Shown piece after piece: positions 1-6,982 of a stretch of DNA of 10,126 nucleotides. The DNA is from Bacteroidota bacterium (GTDB taxonomy: Bacteria > Bacteroidota > Bacteroidia > Chitinophagales > Chitinophagaceae). A program made the translations under genes and the position numbers. Below the pieces are notes generated by a model. That model had not been told where the DNA came from. It worked only from the letters and a program-made list of their open reading frames with translations, and ran no database searches. The stretch's first letter is position 1. Each line of letters opens with the position of its first letter. The stretch covers positions 1 to 10,126 of the forward strand of contig JAEYRC010000077.1 in the NCBI GenBank assembly GCA_023409675.1, read 5' to 3'.

Positions 1-848
1 ACATTCCCCATAAACATTCCCAACTCATTGCTAAAATAGACATAAACATTCTTGCCGGCTTCAAGGGCATCGGAGGCGATCCTGCTGATGGTTTGTTTGC
101 TGTTGGGGCTGTAGGCCACCGGAAATATACCGCTGGAGGCTTCGTCGAACTTAAACTGCTCGTCGAAGAATAAAACATTAAGATAGGCCTTGGGCGCGTG
201 GTTGGAACCGCTGCTGTTGTTGGGTTCGTTCAGAAATGCTGCCAGACCAGCATTAGCGGCCAGCGCTCCGCTTAAGGTGCCGGAGGCTTCTTTGATATGC
301 TGCCCAGCCTGCGCGCTGCCACTGAGCGCAGTGACCAAATTGGCAAGCAGACTGTTTAATCCATTGGCTCCGCTGTTGTTGGTATTGGCGGTCGTATAGT
401 AATAATCAATCTTTGTATGGATGCGGTCTCCACGCATAACCTTTAACAGTTTTGCTGCACCAATCGCCCCCTGGCTTTTCTTAACACTCATGACAAAGCT
501 ACCATTCGTAGACGATGTACCAAAATTAGCCGGGCGACTGATTCTGGAAGCAGCTACATTTATAGAGCCGCCGGTTTTGTTCTCCCAATAACCATCCTGC
601 AACTGCACCGCAGACTGACCCGCTGTTCCTTCAAAATTCAGTTCGGGATAGGTGTGAGCCTGTATTTCTTCTGTCAACACCATACGCACATTACCCAGAT
701 GATCTTTGATGAAATAATCATCTTCAAATTTAGCCGGGTTTGCGCCCAGCGCTGCGACAAAACGCGTTCTGCCTTCGGCATGCCCCATAAACTGCAGGGT
801 GTCTTCCTGAAAAATCATTCCGCCAAGGTATAGGGTAACGTATTTCAT
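1..848 (-). CDS. RHS-repeat protein core segment, 5'-truncated, running off the window
   Basis: An uninterrupted leftward frame of 282 codons opens with an ATG at 848-846 and continues past the window's left edge, so its C-terminus is not visible. It begins YLGGMIF and EDTLQFMGHAEGR, then has YFIKDHLGNVRMVLTEE (key motif DHLGNVR, about residues 49-55). A serine/alanine/asparagine-rich stretch follows, then APKAYLNVLFFDEQFKF (about 218-234) and KNVYVYFSNE near the end. From family knowledge, this order is the segment just before the TEETHYYPFGL-type end of the core in large Bacteroidota RHS proteins, which are usually over 1000 residues. The YD-repeat region that should come first is absent: the sequence before the ATG belongs to the DUF1080 gene. 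The ATG overlaps that gene's TGA (ATGA), and a purine-rich GAGGATGAG precedes it, so coupled translation is possible. No signal peptide is visible. It is either an orphan RHS cassette, a degraded remnant, or the product of a join. Family identity is firm; status as a functional gene is not. Confidence 0.8.
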   Translation of the reverse strand, partial: MKYVTLYLGGMIFQEDTLQFMGHAEGRTRFVAALGANPAKFEDDYFIKDHLGNVRMVLTEEIQAHTYPELNFEGTAGQSAVQLQDGYWENKTGGSINVAASRISRPANFGTSSTNGSFVMSVKKSQGAIGAAKLLKVMRGDRIHTKIDYYYTTANTNNSGANGLNSLLANLVTALSGSAQAGQHIKEASGTLSGALAANAGLAAFLNEPNNSSGSNHAPKAYLNVLFFDEQFKFDEASSGIFPVAYSPNSKQTISRIASDALEAGKNVYVYFSNELGMFMGN

Positions 849-1540
849 CTCATCCTCAGCTTCCGGAATTTTACTTTCATGGGCGGTCCGGTATGCACCT
901 GCAATCCGATTAAACCACTCATTTTACGGTGCACGCTATCCTTATCGGTGAAGTCGCTCATGAGCACACCATTGATATAGTGTTGCAGACGGTTGCCTTT
1001 TACGATCAGGTGGTATTCATTCCAATCGCCGGGCTTCAGTAATGCTTTTAATGAATCCGGACTGCCCGTGCTGCCCGATACCACTGGTGCTTGACCAGTT
1101 TCGATAACCGCTACTTCTCCGCGGCGGGCCAGGAATGTGCGGCCGCGCTCTTCATAATTCAATCCGGTATATACATCCTTTCCATCGATGTCTGCCTGGT
1201 AGCCTTTCAGGGCATAAGGCAGACTATCGATGCGTTCGCTGCGGTAATTGATGCCGCTATTGCCGTCTTCAGTAATTCGATATTCAGCTTTCAGTTCGAA
1301 ATCCCCTGGGCTGCCACCATTCCAGATCAGGAAGCTATTATGGGTTATCGGTTTATCAGGTGTGATCTCACCGGTTAATACTCCATTATCGACGCGCCAT
1401 ATAGTGGTATCGCCAGACCATCCTTCGAGGTTTTGGCCATTGAAGATGGAGGTGAAATCATCAGCGGGTTTGGATTGTTGTTGCGGGGCATTGCAATAGG
1501 TGATTGTTGCAGAAAGGAGTAATAAAATAGAATACTTCAT
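845..1540 (-). CDS. DUF1080 / 3-keto-disaccharide hydrolase-type secreted protein
   Basis: This 231-residue protein of the DUF1080 family (3-keto-disaccharide hydrolase, concanavalin-like beta-sandwich) is predicted to act outside the cytoplasm on keto-glycosides. An N-terminal hydrophobic segment (residues 3-15) ends at Cys16 in TITYC; the Tyr at -1 makes this a poor lipobox, so it may be a lipoprotein or a secreted protein. Family landmarks follow in order: FTSIFNGQNLEGW (29-41), WRVDNGVLTGE (48-58), FLIWNGGSPGDFELKAEYRI (70-89), GNSGINYRS (93-101), GYQADI (113-118), DWNEYHLIVKGNRLQHYING (172-191) and GLIGLQVHTGPPMKVKFRKL (209-228). The length is normal for a single-domain member. It lies 114 bp downstream of the cytochrome-dehydrogenase gene on the same strand, a natural partner that could make the keto substrate. 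The C-terminus stops at RMR, where relatives often run a few residues further; the last codons coincide with the junction to the RHS segment. Function is inferred from family membership. Confidence 0.92.
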   Translation of the reverse strand: MKYSILLLLSATITYCNAPQQQSKPADDFTSIFNGQNLEGWSGDTTIWRVDNGVLTGEITPDKPITHNSFLIWNGGSPGDFELKAEYRITEDGNSGINYRSERIDSLPYALKGYQADIDGKDVYTGLNYEERGRTFLARRGEVAVIETGQAPVVSGSTGSPDSLKALLKPGDWNEYHLIVKGNRLQHYINGVLMSDFTDKDSVHRKMSGLIGLQVHTGPPMKVKFRKLRMR

Positions 1541-1565
1541 GTTTATTAGTTAAAAGGCATTTCCC

Positions 1566-1620
1566 GCAGATGGCGCGGATTTAAGCAGATTTGCGCAGAT
1601 TTTGAGCTGTTTTGAGCTGT
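1566..1620. repeat. Intergenic repeat with 10-bp period (GCAGAT units, then a tandem 10-mer)
   Basis: GCRGAT units start at 1566, 1575, 1585 and 1595, and an exact tandem copy of TTTGAGCTGT follows at 1601-1610 and 1611-1620. The spacing is therefore close to 10 bp throughout, one helical turn. From memory, CCGCAGATTTCGCAGATT-like strings are common in Bacteroidota intergenic DNA, so this is probably one copy of a dispersed family and not a site specific to this locus. It lies between the dehydrogenase stop (1655) and the DUF1080 start (1540). No U-tract terminator is attached. Function is unknown. Confidence 0.6.
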
Positions 1621-1654
1621 TAAATCCGGGCATATGTGCTCAGAAATGTACAGA

Positions 1655-4333
1655 TTACTTTTTATTAAAGATGGTGTCTTCTTTATTGCCACCGGATTTG
1701 AGAAAAGCCAGCAAGTCTTTCAGCTCCTCAGGGTTTAAGCGGTTAATCAATCCCGGTAGCATGGGCGACACGGTGGATGTACTGGTGCGGCTCACATCTG
1801 ATTTCAACACTTCGCGGGTCACCTGCGGCGCAAAGGGATTTTGCGCAATGACATAACGGATATCATCCTGCGTCACCAGGCGACCCAAAACCGAACCACC
1901 GGCCTTCAGATGAAAGATCGTGGAACCATACTGGTCAGATATTGCCTTATCGGGTTCGATGATGGCTTCAAGCATATCCTTATATGAAAAGCGTGTACCC
2001 AGTTGCGTTAGATCGGGACCCGACATACCCCCCTCCCCGCGTACATTATGACATGAAATGCATAAAGACGCGGCAAACATCGCCTTTCCACGCTCAAAAT
2101 CACGGCCTGCAATTCCACTGTCGGCCACTGCCACAGCATCTTCCAGTGTCCAGTTTCTGCCGGGGCGCTTTGGTTTCATGGCGGCATCAACCAGCGCGTT
2201 TCCGGAACGGCCTACCAGTGAATCACCGGAAATGGAGTTATAATGCGCAAAGCGTTTGCCGGATATATTTTGCAGGGCAGTTTTCCGTGCACCGTTGATA
2301 AAACCTGGAAAACTATAGCCGCCCTTATATTGGAAAGCTTTGGCATACCATTTAAAATAATCTTCTTTTAAGGAATCCGTCCAGCCATTTTTTACAGCGC
2401 TAAGAACTGTTGCATAATGTGTTTGCTGAAGGGGTGGCACCCGGGCCAGCATCCCGGCAATATCCAATCCATACTGCGGGTTGCGGAGTATCAGATCAGA
2501 TGATTCCATCAATAACTTATCAGTACCTGCATCATCCTTTGCCGTTTCTAATAAGGCCATCGTTTTTTTAACGGTTCCGGGAGCTTCAATAAAGGCCATC
2601 AGTTTACTTAATTCGCGGTTCAGCTTATTGCTTTGCGCGGGGTAATGGCGATTCAGGTAATCGGCCAGTGCGGCTTTTTCCACCGGCCCGGGCTGACCCA
2701 TTCGGGCGAATACCAGTTCGATTGCCCGAAGAAAATTCAGTTGCTGTTCCTCCGAAAGCTGCGAATAACTAACGGTCATCTGCCCCCCAAGAAGACGGTT
2801 TTTGATGGATTTGTCACCATGCCGTGCAAGCGCAATGGATGTTTCTGTAAGAATCACCGGGTCGGTTTCCTTCAGAGCCCGCTCCTGCCATTCTGCTACA
2901 GGCTGATGCTCCAGCGCTACCCGGGCTGCATAGCGGATAAATCGATCCCCATGTTTTAAATGCGGCCATATATAATCCATCGCGCCGGTGCGGGCTTCAC
3001 CATGATACGTTTCAAGCTGCCGGCGAATATTGTGTGCTTCGTTCAATGTGGTGGCTGCAATTCCCTTTTCCACATCGTCATCCCCTGCATAATACACCCG
3101 ATACACGTCAGATTCCAGGCGGCGACCGCCGGTCATAAAATACATGGCGCCATCCGGACCAATCACGCCATCGGTTAAGGGTAAGGGTGAGCCTGAAAGA
3201 AATTCTTCTCCTGTTGCCGTATAGGTGGCGCCCTCGGGTGTAGGTTGAATGGCGTAGATGATCCCAAAGCTCCAGTCGAAGGCAAATAGCGATTTACGGT
3301 ATTTTTCAGGGAAGCGGGCATTGGCTCCATAGAACAGGTTGGTAGGCGATCCCTGTCCGACATTGATCATGGCCGGCATATTATCCGGATAATCTGCTGA
3401 CCATTTTCCGGTACCAGGGCGCCAGCCATATTCTGCACCGCTGGTTACATGCAGGATTCGTGTGGGCCGGTACCAGGGCAGGCCAAAGTCCCATTCCATA
3501 TCCGAATCATAAGTAAACATATCACCCGCATCATTAAACGCCAGGTCGAACGGATTGCGGAAGCCCGAGCTGACCAGTTCCCAGTGGGATCCTGAAGAAT
3601 CCACCTTCGCGATCCAGCCGCCATGCGTGTGCACCACATTGTCGTGACCATTGGGATCTTTAATCAATGGAATAATATTATCATGACCCCAGTCGGGCAG
3701 GCGCCGGTAGGCATTCATTTCGGGGATGGCGGTGAAGTTACCCGCGATCACATAAATAGACTTTTTATCCGGTGCCAGCACCACGCTGTGCGGACCATGC
3801 TCACCATCGCCCTGTAGCGCTTTCAGCAGGGTCACCTGGTCGAACTGATCATCGCCATCTGTATCCTGCAAACGGTAAAAGCCGCTGCTTTTGGGAAATG
3901 CCGAATCGCCATAATGGTTGATCATGACATACAGGCTGTTGAAGGCCCAAAGCAATCCATGAGCATATCCGACCTCCAATTTATCCGGATTCGCGTCTGT
4001 AATATCAAACTGCAGTTTTTCGATCTTTACCTTAGATGGAATGGAATCGGTTCCAATTGGCGGAAATTCCATTCGGTAGATCGAGCCATACTGATCCGAT
4101 GCCAGCATCCTGCCCTTATCATCGAAGGCCATGGAAACCCATGAGCCCTGTTCATTTTCGGAGGGACCATAAAGATGTTCTGCCCGGAATCCATCCGGCA
4201 ATTTTAGTTTATTGATTTTGGGATTTGTAGAATACACACTGCTGTCGCGGGAAGAATCATTACCGGAACAGGAAACGAGACTAAAAAGCACAGCAATAAG
4301 CAGAACTAAAATGGCGGGTTTAATGGGGCTCAT
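1655..4333 (-). CDS. Lipoprotein membrane-bound dehydrogenase with C-terminal cytochrome c domain
   Basis: An 892-residue lipoprotein. The signal peptide ends in the good lipobox LVSC (Cys22). Residues about 45-415 look like a beta-propeller of the sorbosone-dehydrogenase / putative membrane-bound dehydrogenase type: LPDGFRAEHLYGPSE (45-59), DTDGDDQFDQV (157-167), GEHGPHSVVLAPD (177-189), SGFRNPFDLAFN (257-268), TSGAEYGWRPGTGKW (297-311) and GVIGPDGAMYFMTGGRR (389-405). Residues about 430-700 are mostly helical and HEAT-like. The end is a class I cytochrome c domain with heme site CISCH (Cys758, Cys761, His762), GPDLTQLG (772-779), and Met858 in SPMLPG as the likely sixth heme ligand. This is the architecture of the CxxCH-containing dehydrogenases common in Planctomycetes and Bacteroidota. 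The likely role is oxidation of a sugar or other alcohol outside the cytoplasm, with electrons leaving through the heme. Cofactor and substrate cannot be read from the sequence. It heads the leftward pair with the DUF1080 gene and is transcribed away from the LytTR gene. Confidence 0.88.
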   Translation of the reverse strand: MSPIKPAILVLLIAVLFSLVSCSGNDSSRDSSVYSTNPKINKLKLPDGFRAEHLYGPSENEQGSWVSMAFDDKGRMLASDQYGSIYRMEFPPIGTDSIPSKVKIEKLQFDITDANPDKLEVGYAHGLLWAFNSLYVMINHYGDSAFPKSSGFYRLQDTDGDDQFDQVTLLKALQGDGEHGPHSVVLAPDKKSIYVIAGNFTAIPEMNAYRRLPDWGHDNIIPLIKDPNGHDNVVHTHGGWIAKVDSSGSHWELVSSGFRNPFDLAFNDAGDMFTYDSDMEWDFGLPWYRPTRILHVTSGAEYGWRPGTGKWSADYPDNMPAMINVGQGSPTNLFYGANARFPEKYRKSLFAFDWSFGIIYAIQPTPEGATYTATGEEFLSGSPLPLTDGVIGPDGAMYFMTGGRRLESDVYRVYYAGDDDVEKGIAATTLNEAHNIRRQLETYHGEARTGAMDYIWPHLKHGDRFIRYAARVALEHQPVAEWQERALKETDPVILTETSIALARHGDKSIKNRLLGGQMTVSYSQLSEEQQLNFLRAIELVFARMGQPGPVEKAALADYLNRHYPAQSNKLNRELSKLMAFIEAPGTVKKTMALLETAKDDAGTDKLLMESSDLILRNPQYGLDIAGMLARVPPLQQTHYATVLSAVKNGWTDSLKEDYFKWYAKAFQYKGGYSFPGFINGARKTALQNISGKRFAHYNSISGDSLVGRSGNALVDAAMKPKRPGRNWTLEDAVAVADSGIAGRDFERGKAMFAASLCISCHNVRGEGGMSGPDLTQLGTRFSYKDMLEAIIEPDKAISDQYGSTIFHLKAGGSVLGRLVTQDDIRYVIAQNPFAPQVTREVLKSDVSRTSTSTVSPMLPGLINRLNPEELKDLLAFLKSGGNKEDTIFNKK

Positions 4334-4811
4334 GTATTCGTTGATTAAGTGTACAGGCTGAAAATGAATAGGTTGATGGGAAAATTAGTTGACAATTTAA
4401 TAATTTATTCTTTCTGTACTGTCCTGCTTTGTATATAGATCACCAACCCCTGCCAATTACAAGGTTGAACCGTCGGCCAATCCATGGGCAATGACTATTG
4501 CATATAATATAGTTCAATATGCGGGGAGCGGAATACAAAGCTGCATTTTTGGCAGCTACACCAGGTAAGTTATTAGGTGTTTCACAAATGACCCGGGTCA
4601 GCAGTTCCATAGAATTCCTGCAGTACAAGTGTGCGACGCAAGGGACGATGAGCAGAATTACTGTTGCCGGGTTCATAAAATAATGACTTCCGGTTTCGGA
4701 GTTGAACGATACGGGCGAACTTTCATTTGTATTTTTTGCGGAATTCACCGCGTAGTGCTGAACGGAAAATTCAGTACCTTACAGCATAGCTCCGGATCAG
4801 CTACAACAGAA
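4334..4811. other. 478-bp divergent intergenic region
   Basis: This spacer lies between the leftward dehydrogenase gene and the rightward LytTR gene and should hold both promoters. The part near the dehydrogenase is AT-rich (about 4380-4440) and includes TTGACA at 4389-4394, without a well-placed -10 partner. Two small dyads are visible: GCATAT (4500-4505) with ATATGC (4517-4522), and AGCTGC (4539-4544) with GCAGCT (4552-4557) around a 7-nt loop. The second lacks a T-tract, so it is not a convincing terminator. TATTTTTTGC at 4730-4739 loosely resembles the Bacteroidota -7 element (TAnnTTTG, one extra T). Open frames on either strand here match no family I recognise, and I do not call a gene. 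Confidence 0.55.
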
Positions 4812-5648
4812 ATGCATGCACCGACGTCATATCGTCTTTTCACGCTGTTCAAAGCACAGAAATGGTGGTGGGTTAGCGGAATGCTGTTGTTAACATGCGC
4901 AACTGTATTAGCGGACTATCTCTTTTCAACCTTTCAGCAAACCGGTTTTTACCTGTCCGAATCGCTGCTGTTCAGTACCTACTGGCTACTTTTCCTGGTT
5001 CTTGTTCCGGTACAGTTCAGACTGCTATTAGCAGCCTGTAAAACATGGCAGATCATCGCATTGATACCCTTATTCGCATTGATGCATCTTCTTGTATATC
5101 CAGCGCTGATCTGGCTGCTTTCCGCCCTTTTTTATGCACATACATTCGGCTATCTGCAAACGTTCCGGTATGGATTGACAGCCTATCTGAACATATCATT
5201 GCTTCTATATAGTTTAAGTGCCGGAGTCTTTTTTTGGTTTCGAAAGCAGGCGAAGCCAGAACAGATTCCCGTAAATCCATCTGTTGAATCAACCTTTATT
5301 CAATATTTACGGATTACAGACCGGCAGCAAACCATTATTCCGCTGGCCGTAGAAGAGATTACCTACATTTCAGCAACACCGCCATATTGTTCGGTATACC
5401 ACCAGTCGAAAAAATATTTATACTCCGCTACCCTGCGTTCGCTGGAGTCGAGGCTGGATGGGCGGCGGTTCATCCGTGTTCATAAATCGCACCTGGTTAA
5501 TATAGAACATGTTCGTACGTATCAGTCGCGCAAAAACGGCGATTACGATCTTACCTTATCGGATGGTACCACGTTGCGCATCAGCCGTAATTATGCCAAA
5601 GCCTTCCGGAATTCATTTGATGAATGGCATCGTCTTACACAGAAATAA
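4812..5648 (+). CDS. Membrane-anchored LytTR-family transcriptional regulator
   Basis: A 278-residue one-component regulator. Four hydrophobic helices fill the N-terminal half: about residues 18-38 (starting WWWVSGMLLL), 53-74, 79-108 and 120-143. A linker to about 160 leads to a C-terminal LytTR DNA-binding domain (about 162-270) with FIQYLRI, LAVEEITYISA, SATLRSLESRL, FIRVHKSHLVNIEHV (220-234), LSDGTTLRISRNY and a final helix. There is no response-receiver domain and no phosphoacceptor, so the membrane segment probably senses or anchors directly; the signal is unknown. The frame is open upstream to an ATG at 4629, but the extra 61 residues have no family character, so I prefer the ATG at 4812, which puts the first membrane helix near residue 18. 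The preceding bases show no strong Shine-Dalgarno, which is ordinary in Bacteroidota. It is divergent from the dehydrogenase and 66 bp upstream of the dioxygenase fusion, so either side could be its target; this is inference from position only. Confidence 0.87.
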   Translation: MHAPTSYRLFTLFKAQKWWWVSGMLLLTCATVLADYLFSTFQQTGFYLSESLLFSTYWLLFLVLVPVQFRLLLAACKTWQIIALIPLFALMHLLVYPALIWLLSALFYAHTFGYLQTFRYGLTAYLNISLLLYSLSAGVFFWFRKQAKPEQIPVNPSVESTFIQYLRITDRQQTIIPLAVEEITYISATPPYCSVYHQSKKYLYSATLRSLESRLDGRRFIRVHKSHLVNIEHVRTYQSRKNGDYDLTLSDGTTLRISRNYAKAFRNSFDEWHRLTQK

Positions 5649-5714
5649 CCACAGGATAGCGTATCTGATTTATTTTTTGCAGGCTGACCAGTTAATTTTC
5701 ACATTAAAAAAAGA

Positions 5715-6911
5715 ATGATGAAAACGACTGAATTTATTTTCCTGTTGCTGGGTTGCTGTCTGTTTACCGGCGCTTGTAATGGTCAGGATACTCAACCTGC
5801 ACAACAGGCTGCTTCGGCTCGGATAGGAGGAGGATGTGAAGATTGCGATGTCATGTACATCGGTATGCCGGAAATCCCGTCCTGGACCGATACCAGTTCA
5901 GGCTGGCAGGAACCGGGGCAGAAGTTGTTGCTTACCGGAACTATCTTTGAACCCGATGGTAAAACCCCGGCATCCGGAATAATTTTGTATTACTGGCAAA
6001 CGGATGTTAATGGCTACTACAGTCCGAAGCCCGGTATGGATGCCCGTACAGGACGGCATGGCCATATACGGGGATGGGTTAAAACCGGTGCCGATGGTCG
6101 TTATGCCATTTATACCATCCGGCCGGCTCCCTATCCGAATGATGTGTCGCCCGCGCATATTCATCTGCTGATCAAAGAACCCGCGCTTGAACATGAATAC
6201 TATACCGATGATGTGGTTTTTGATGATGATAAGCTGCTCATACCCTATCTCAAAAAATATCCGGCAAACAACCGGGGTGGGAGTGGCATTGTGCGGGTAT
6301 TGCTTCGCGATAGTGTACAGGTTGCAGAACATTCCATTGTACTGGGGTTGAACATTCCCGGTCACCCCGGCATGAAAGCCGGAGCTGAAACCGGATTATC
6401 TATAGGAGAAGATCAGCCTTCGTTTATACCGTACCATGCCTACGGACCTGATAAAGGCTCCAGGGCCTGCCCGGTTTGCAAATATGGCCGCTTTCACGGG
6501 ATCCTGTATTTTGCCGGAAATGGAAGCGATGCCGGGGAGATAAGCAGATGGATGCGCTTTCTCGAAAAAGAAAGTGAAACCCGGCAACAGTTTCTGAAAA
6601 CGTATCTGGTATATGGAAAAGCAACGGAGCGTTCGGCACAAACTGCAGATGGTTTTTTGCGCAGCCTGGGTGAACAACTGAACATACGGTATTCTGCGCT
6701 GACCTGGGTGCCCTCCTTTAGCGATCGGGAAACAGAGGCCTATCTGAACCGGATCGATCAATCGGTTAAAAATGTATTCATCATTTATAAGCACCGCCGT
6801 ATCGTGGATAAATTCATCAACATGGATCCGACACCGGAAAATTTTCATCTTATCGCCAATACGCTTGAGCAGACAAAAGGCGAATTTTTTGATCTAAAAG
6901 CAATGCATTAA
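5715..6911 (+). CDS. Lipoprotein: intradiol-dioxygenase-like domain fused to thioredoxin-like CxxC domain
   Basis: A 398-residue lipoprotein (lipobox TGAC, Cys21). ATGs at 5715 and 5718 are equally usable starts. Residues about 35-215 match the secreted intradiol dioxygenase family: GGGCEDCDVMYIG (38-50), LLLTGTIFEPDGKTPASG (71-88), YYWQTDVNGYYS (92-103), HGHIRGWVKT (115-124), YTIRPAPYPN (133-142) and PAHIHLLIKEP (146-156). By family analogy the iron ligands would be one Tyr of NGYY (101/102), Tyr140, His148 and His150, so all four appear present. Residues about 235-395 form a second domain: GPDKGSRACPVCKYGRFHG (244-262, Cys252/Cys255), LYFAG, then VKNVFIIYKHRRIVDKF near the end. This resembles thioredoxin-fold proteins with a CxxC placed ahead of the first strand. 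Relatives I recall stop after the first domain at roughly 220 residues, so the extension is notable. Secreted members generally have no known substrate, so catechol cleavage is not certain. It may be co-transcribed with the LytTR gene 66 bp upstream. Confidence 0.85.
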   Translation: MMKTTEFIFLLLGCCLFTGACNGQDTQPAQQAASARIGGGCEDCDVMYIGMPEIPSWTDTSSGWQEPGQKLLLTGTIFEPDGKTPASGIILYYWQTDVNGYYSPKPGMDARTGRHGHIRGWVKTGADGRYAIYTIRPAPYPNDVSPAHIHLLIKEPALEHEYYTDDVVFDDDKLLIPYLKKYPANNRGGSGIVRVLLRDSVQVAEHSIVLGLNIPGHPGMKAGAETGLSIGEDQPSFIPYHAYGPDKGSRACPVCKYGRFHGILYFAGNGSDAGEISRWMRFLEKESETRQQFLKTYLVYGKATERSAQTADGFLRSLGEQLNIRYSALTWVPSFSDRETEAYLNRIDQSVKNVFIIYKHRRIVDKFINMDPTPENFHLIANTLEQTKGEFFDLKAMH

Positions 6912-6982
6912 TGGTAATGACATAGCGGATTGTCGTGCTTAACCCACCACCCGATTCAGGAATTTGAAGTATATTTCGTTCT

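Noticed and set aside
190..399. Rightward 69-codon frame over the RHS segment
   Set aside because: It lies wholly within the RHS coding frame on the other strand, and its Ala/Leu-rich translation reflects that gene's composition.
4539..4557. Hairpin AGCTGC/GCAGCT considered as a terminator
   Set aside because: There is no following T-tract, and no gene end lies close by that needs it.
4440..4748. A leftward 102-codon open frame in the divergent spacer
   Set aside because: It shows no recognisable family and irregular composition, and it occupies the region expected to carry the promoters of both flanking genes.
4629..4811. Upstream extension of the LytTR reading frame to an ATG at 4629
   Set aside because: The extra 61 residues are Cys-rich and unlike any regulator N-terminus. 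Starting at 4812 places the first membrane helix where expected.
5898..6848. Two long open frames antisense to the dioxygenase fusion (150-155 codons each)
   Set aside because: The sense gene is well supported by motifs along its whole length; the antisense frames carry no family motifs and are by-products of codon bias.
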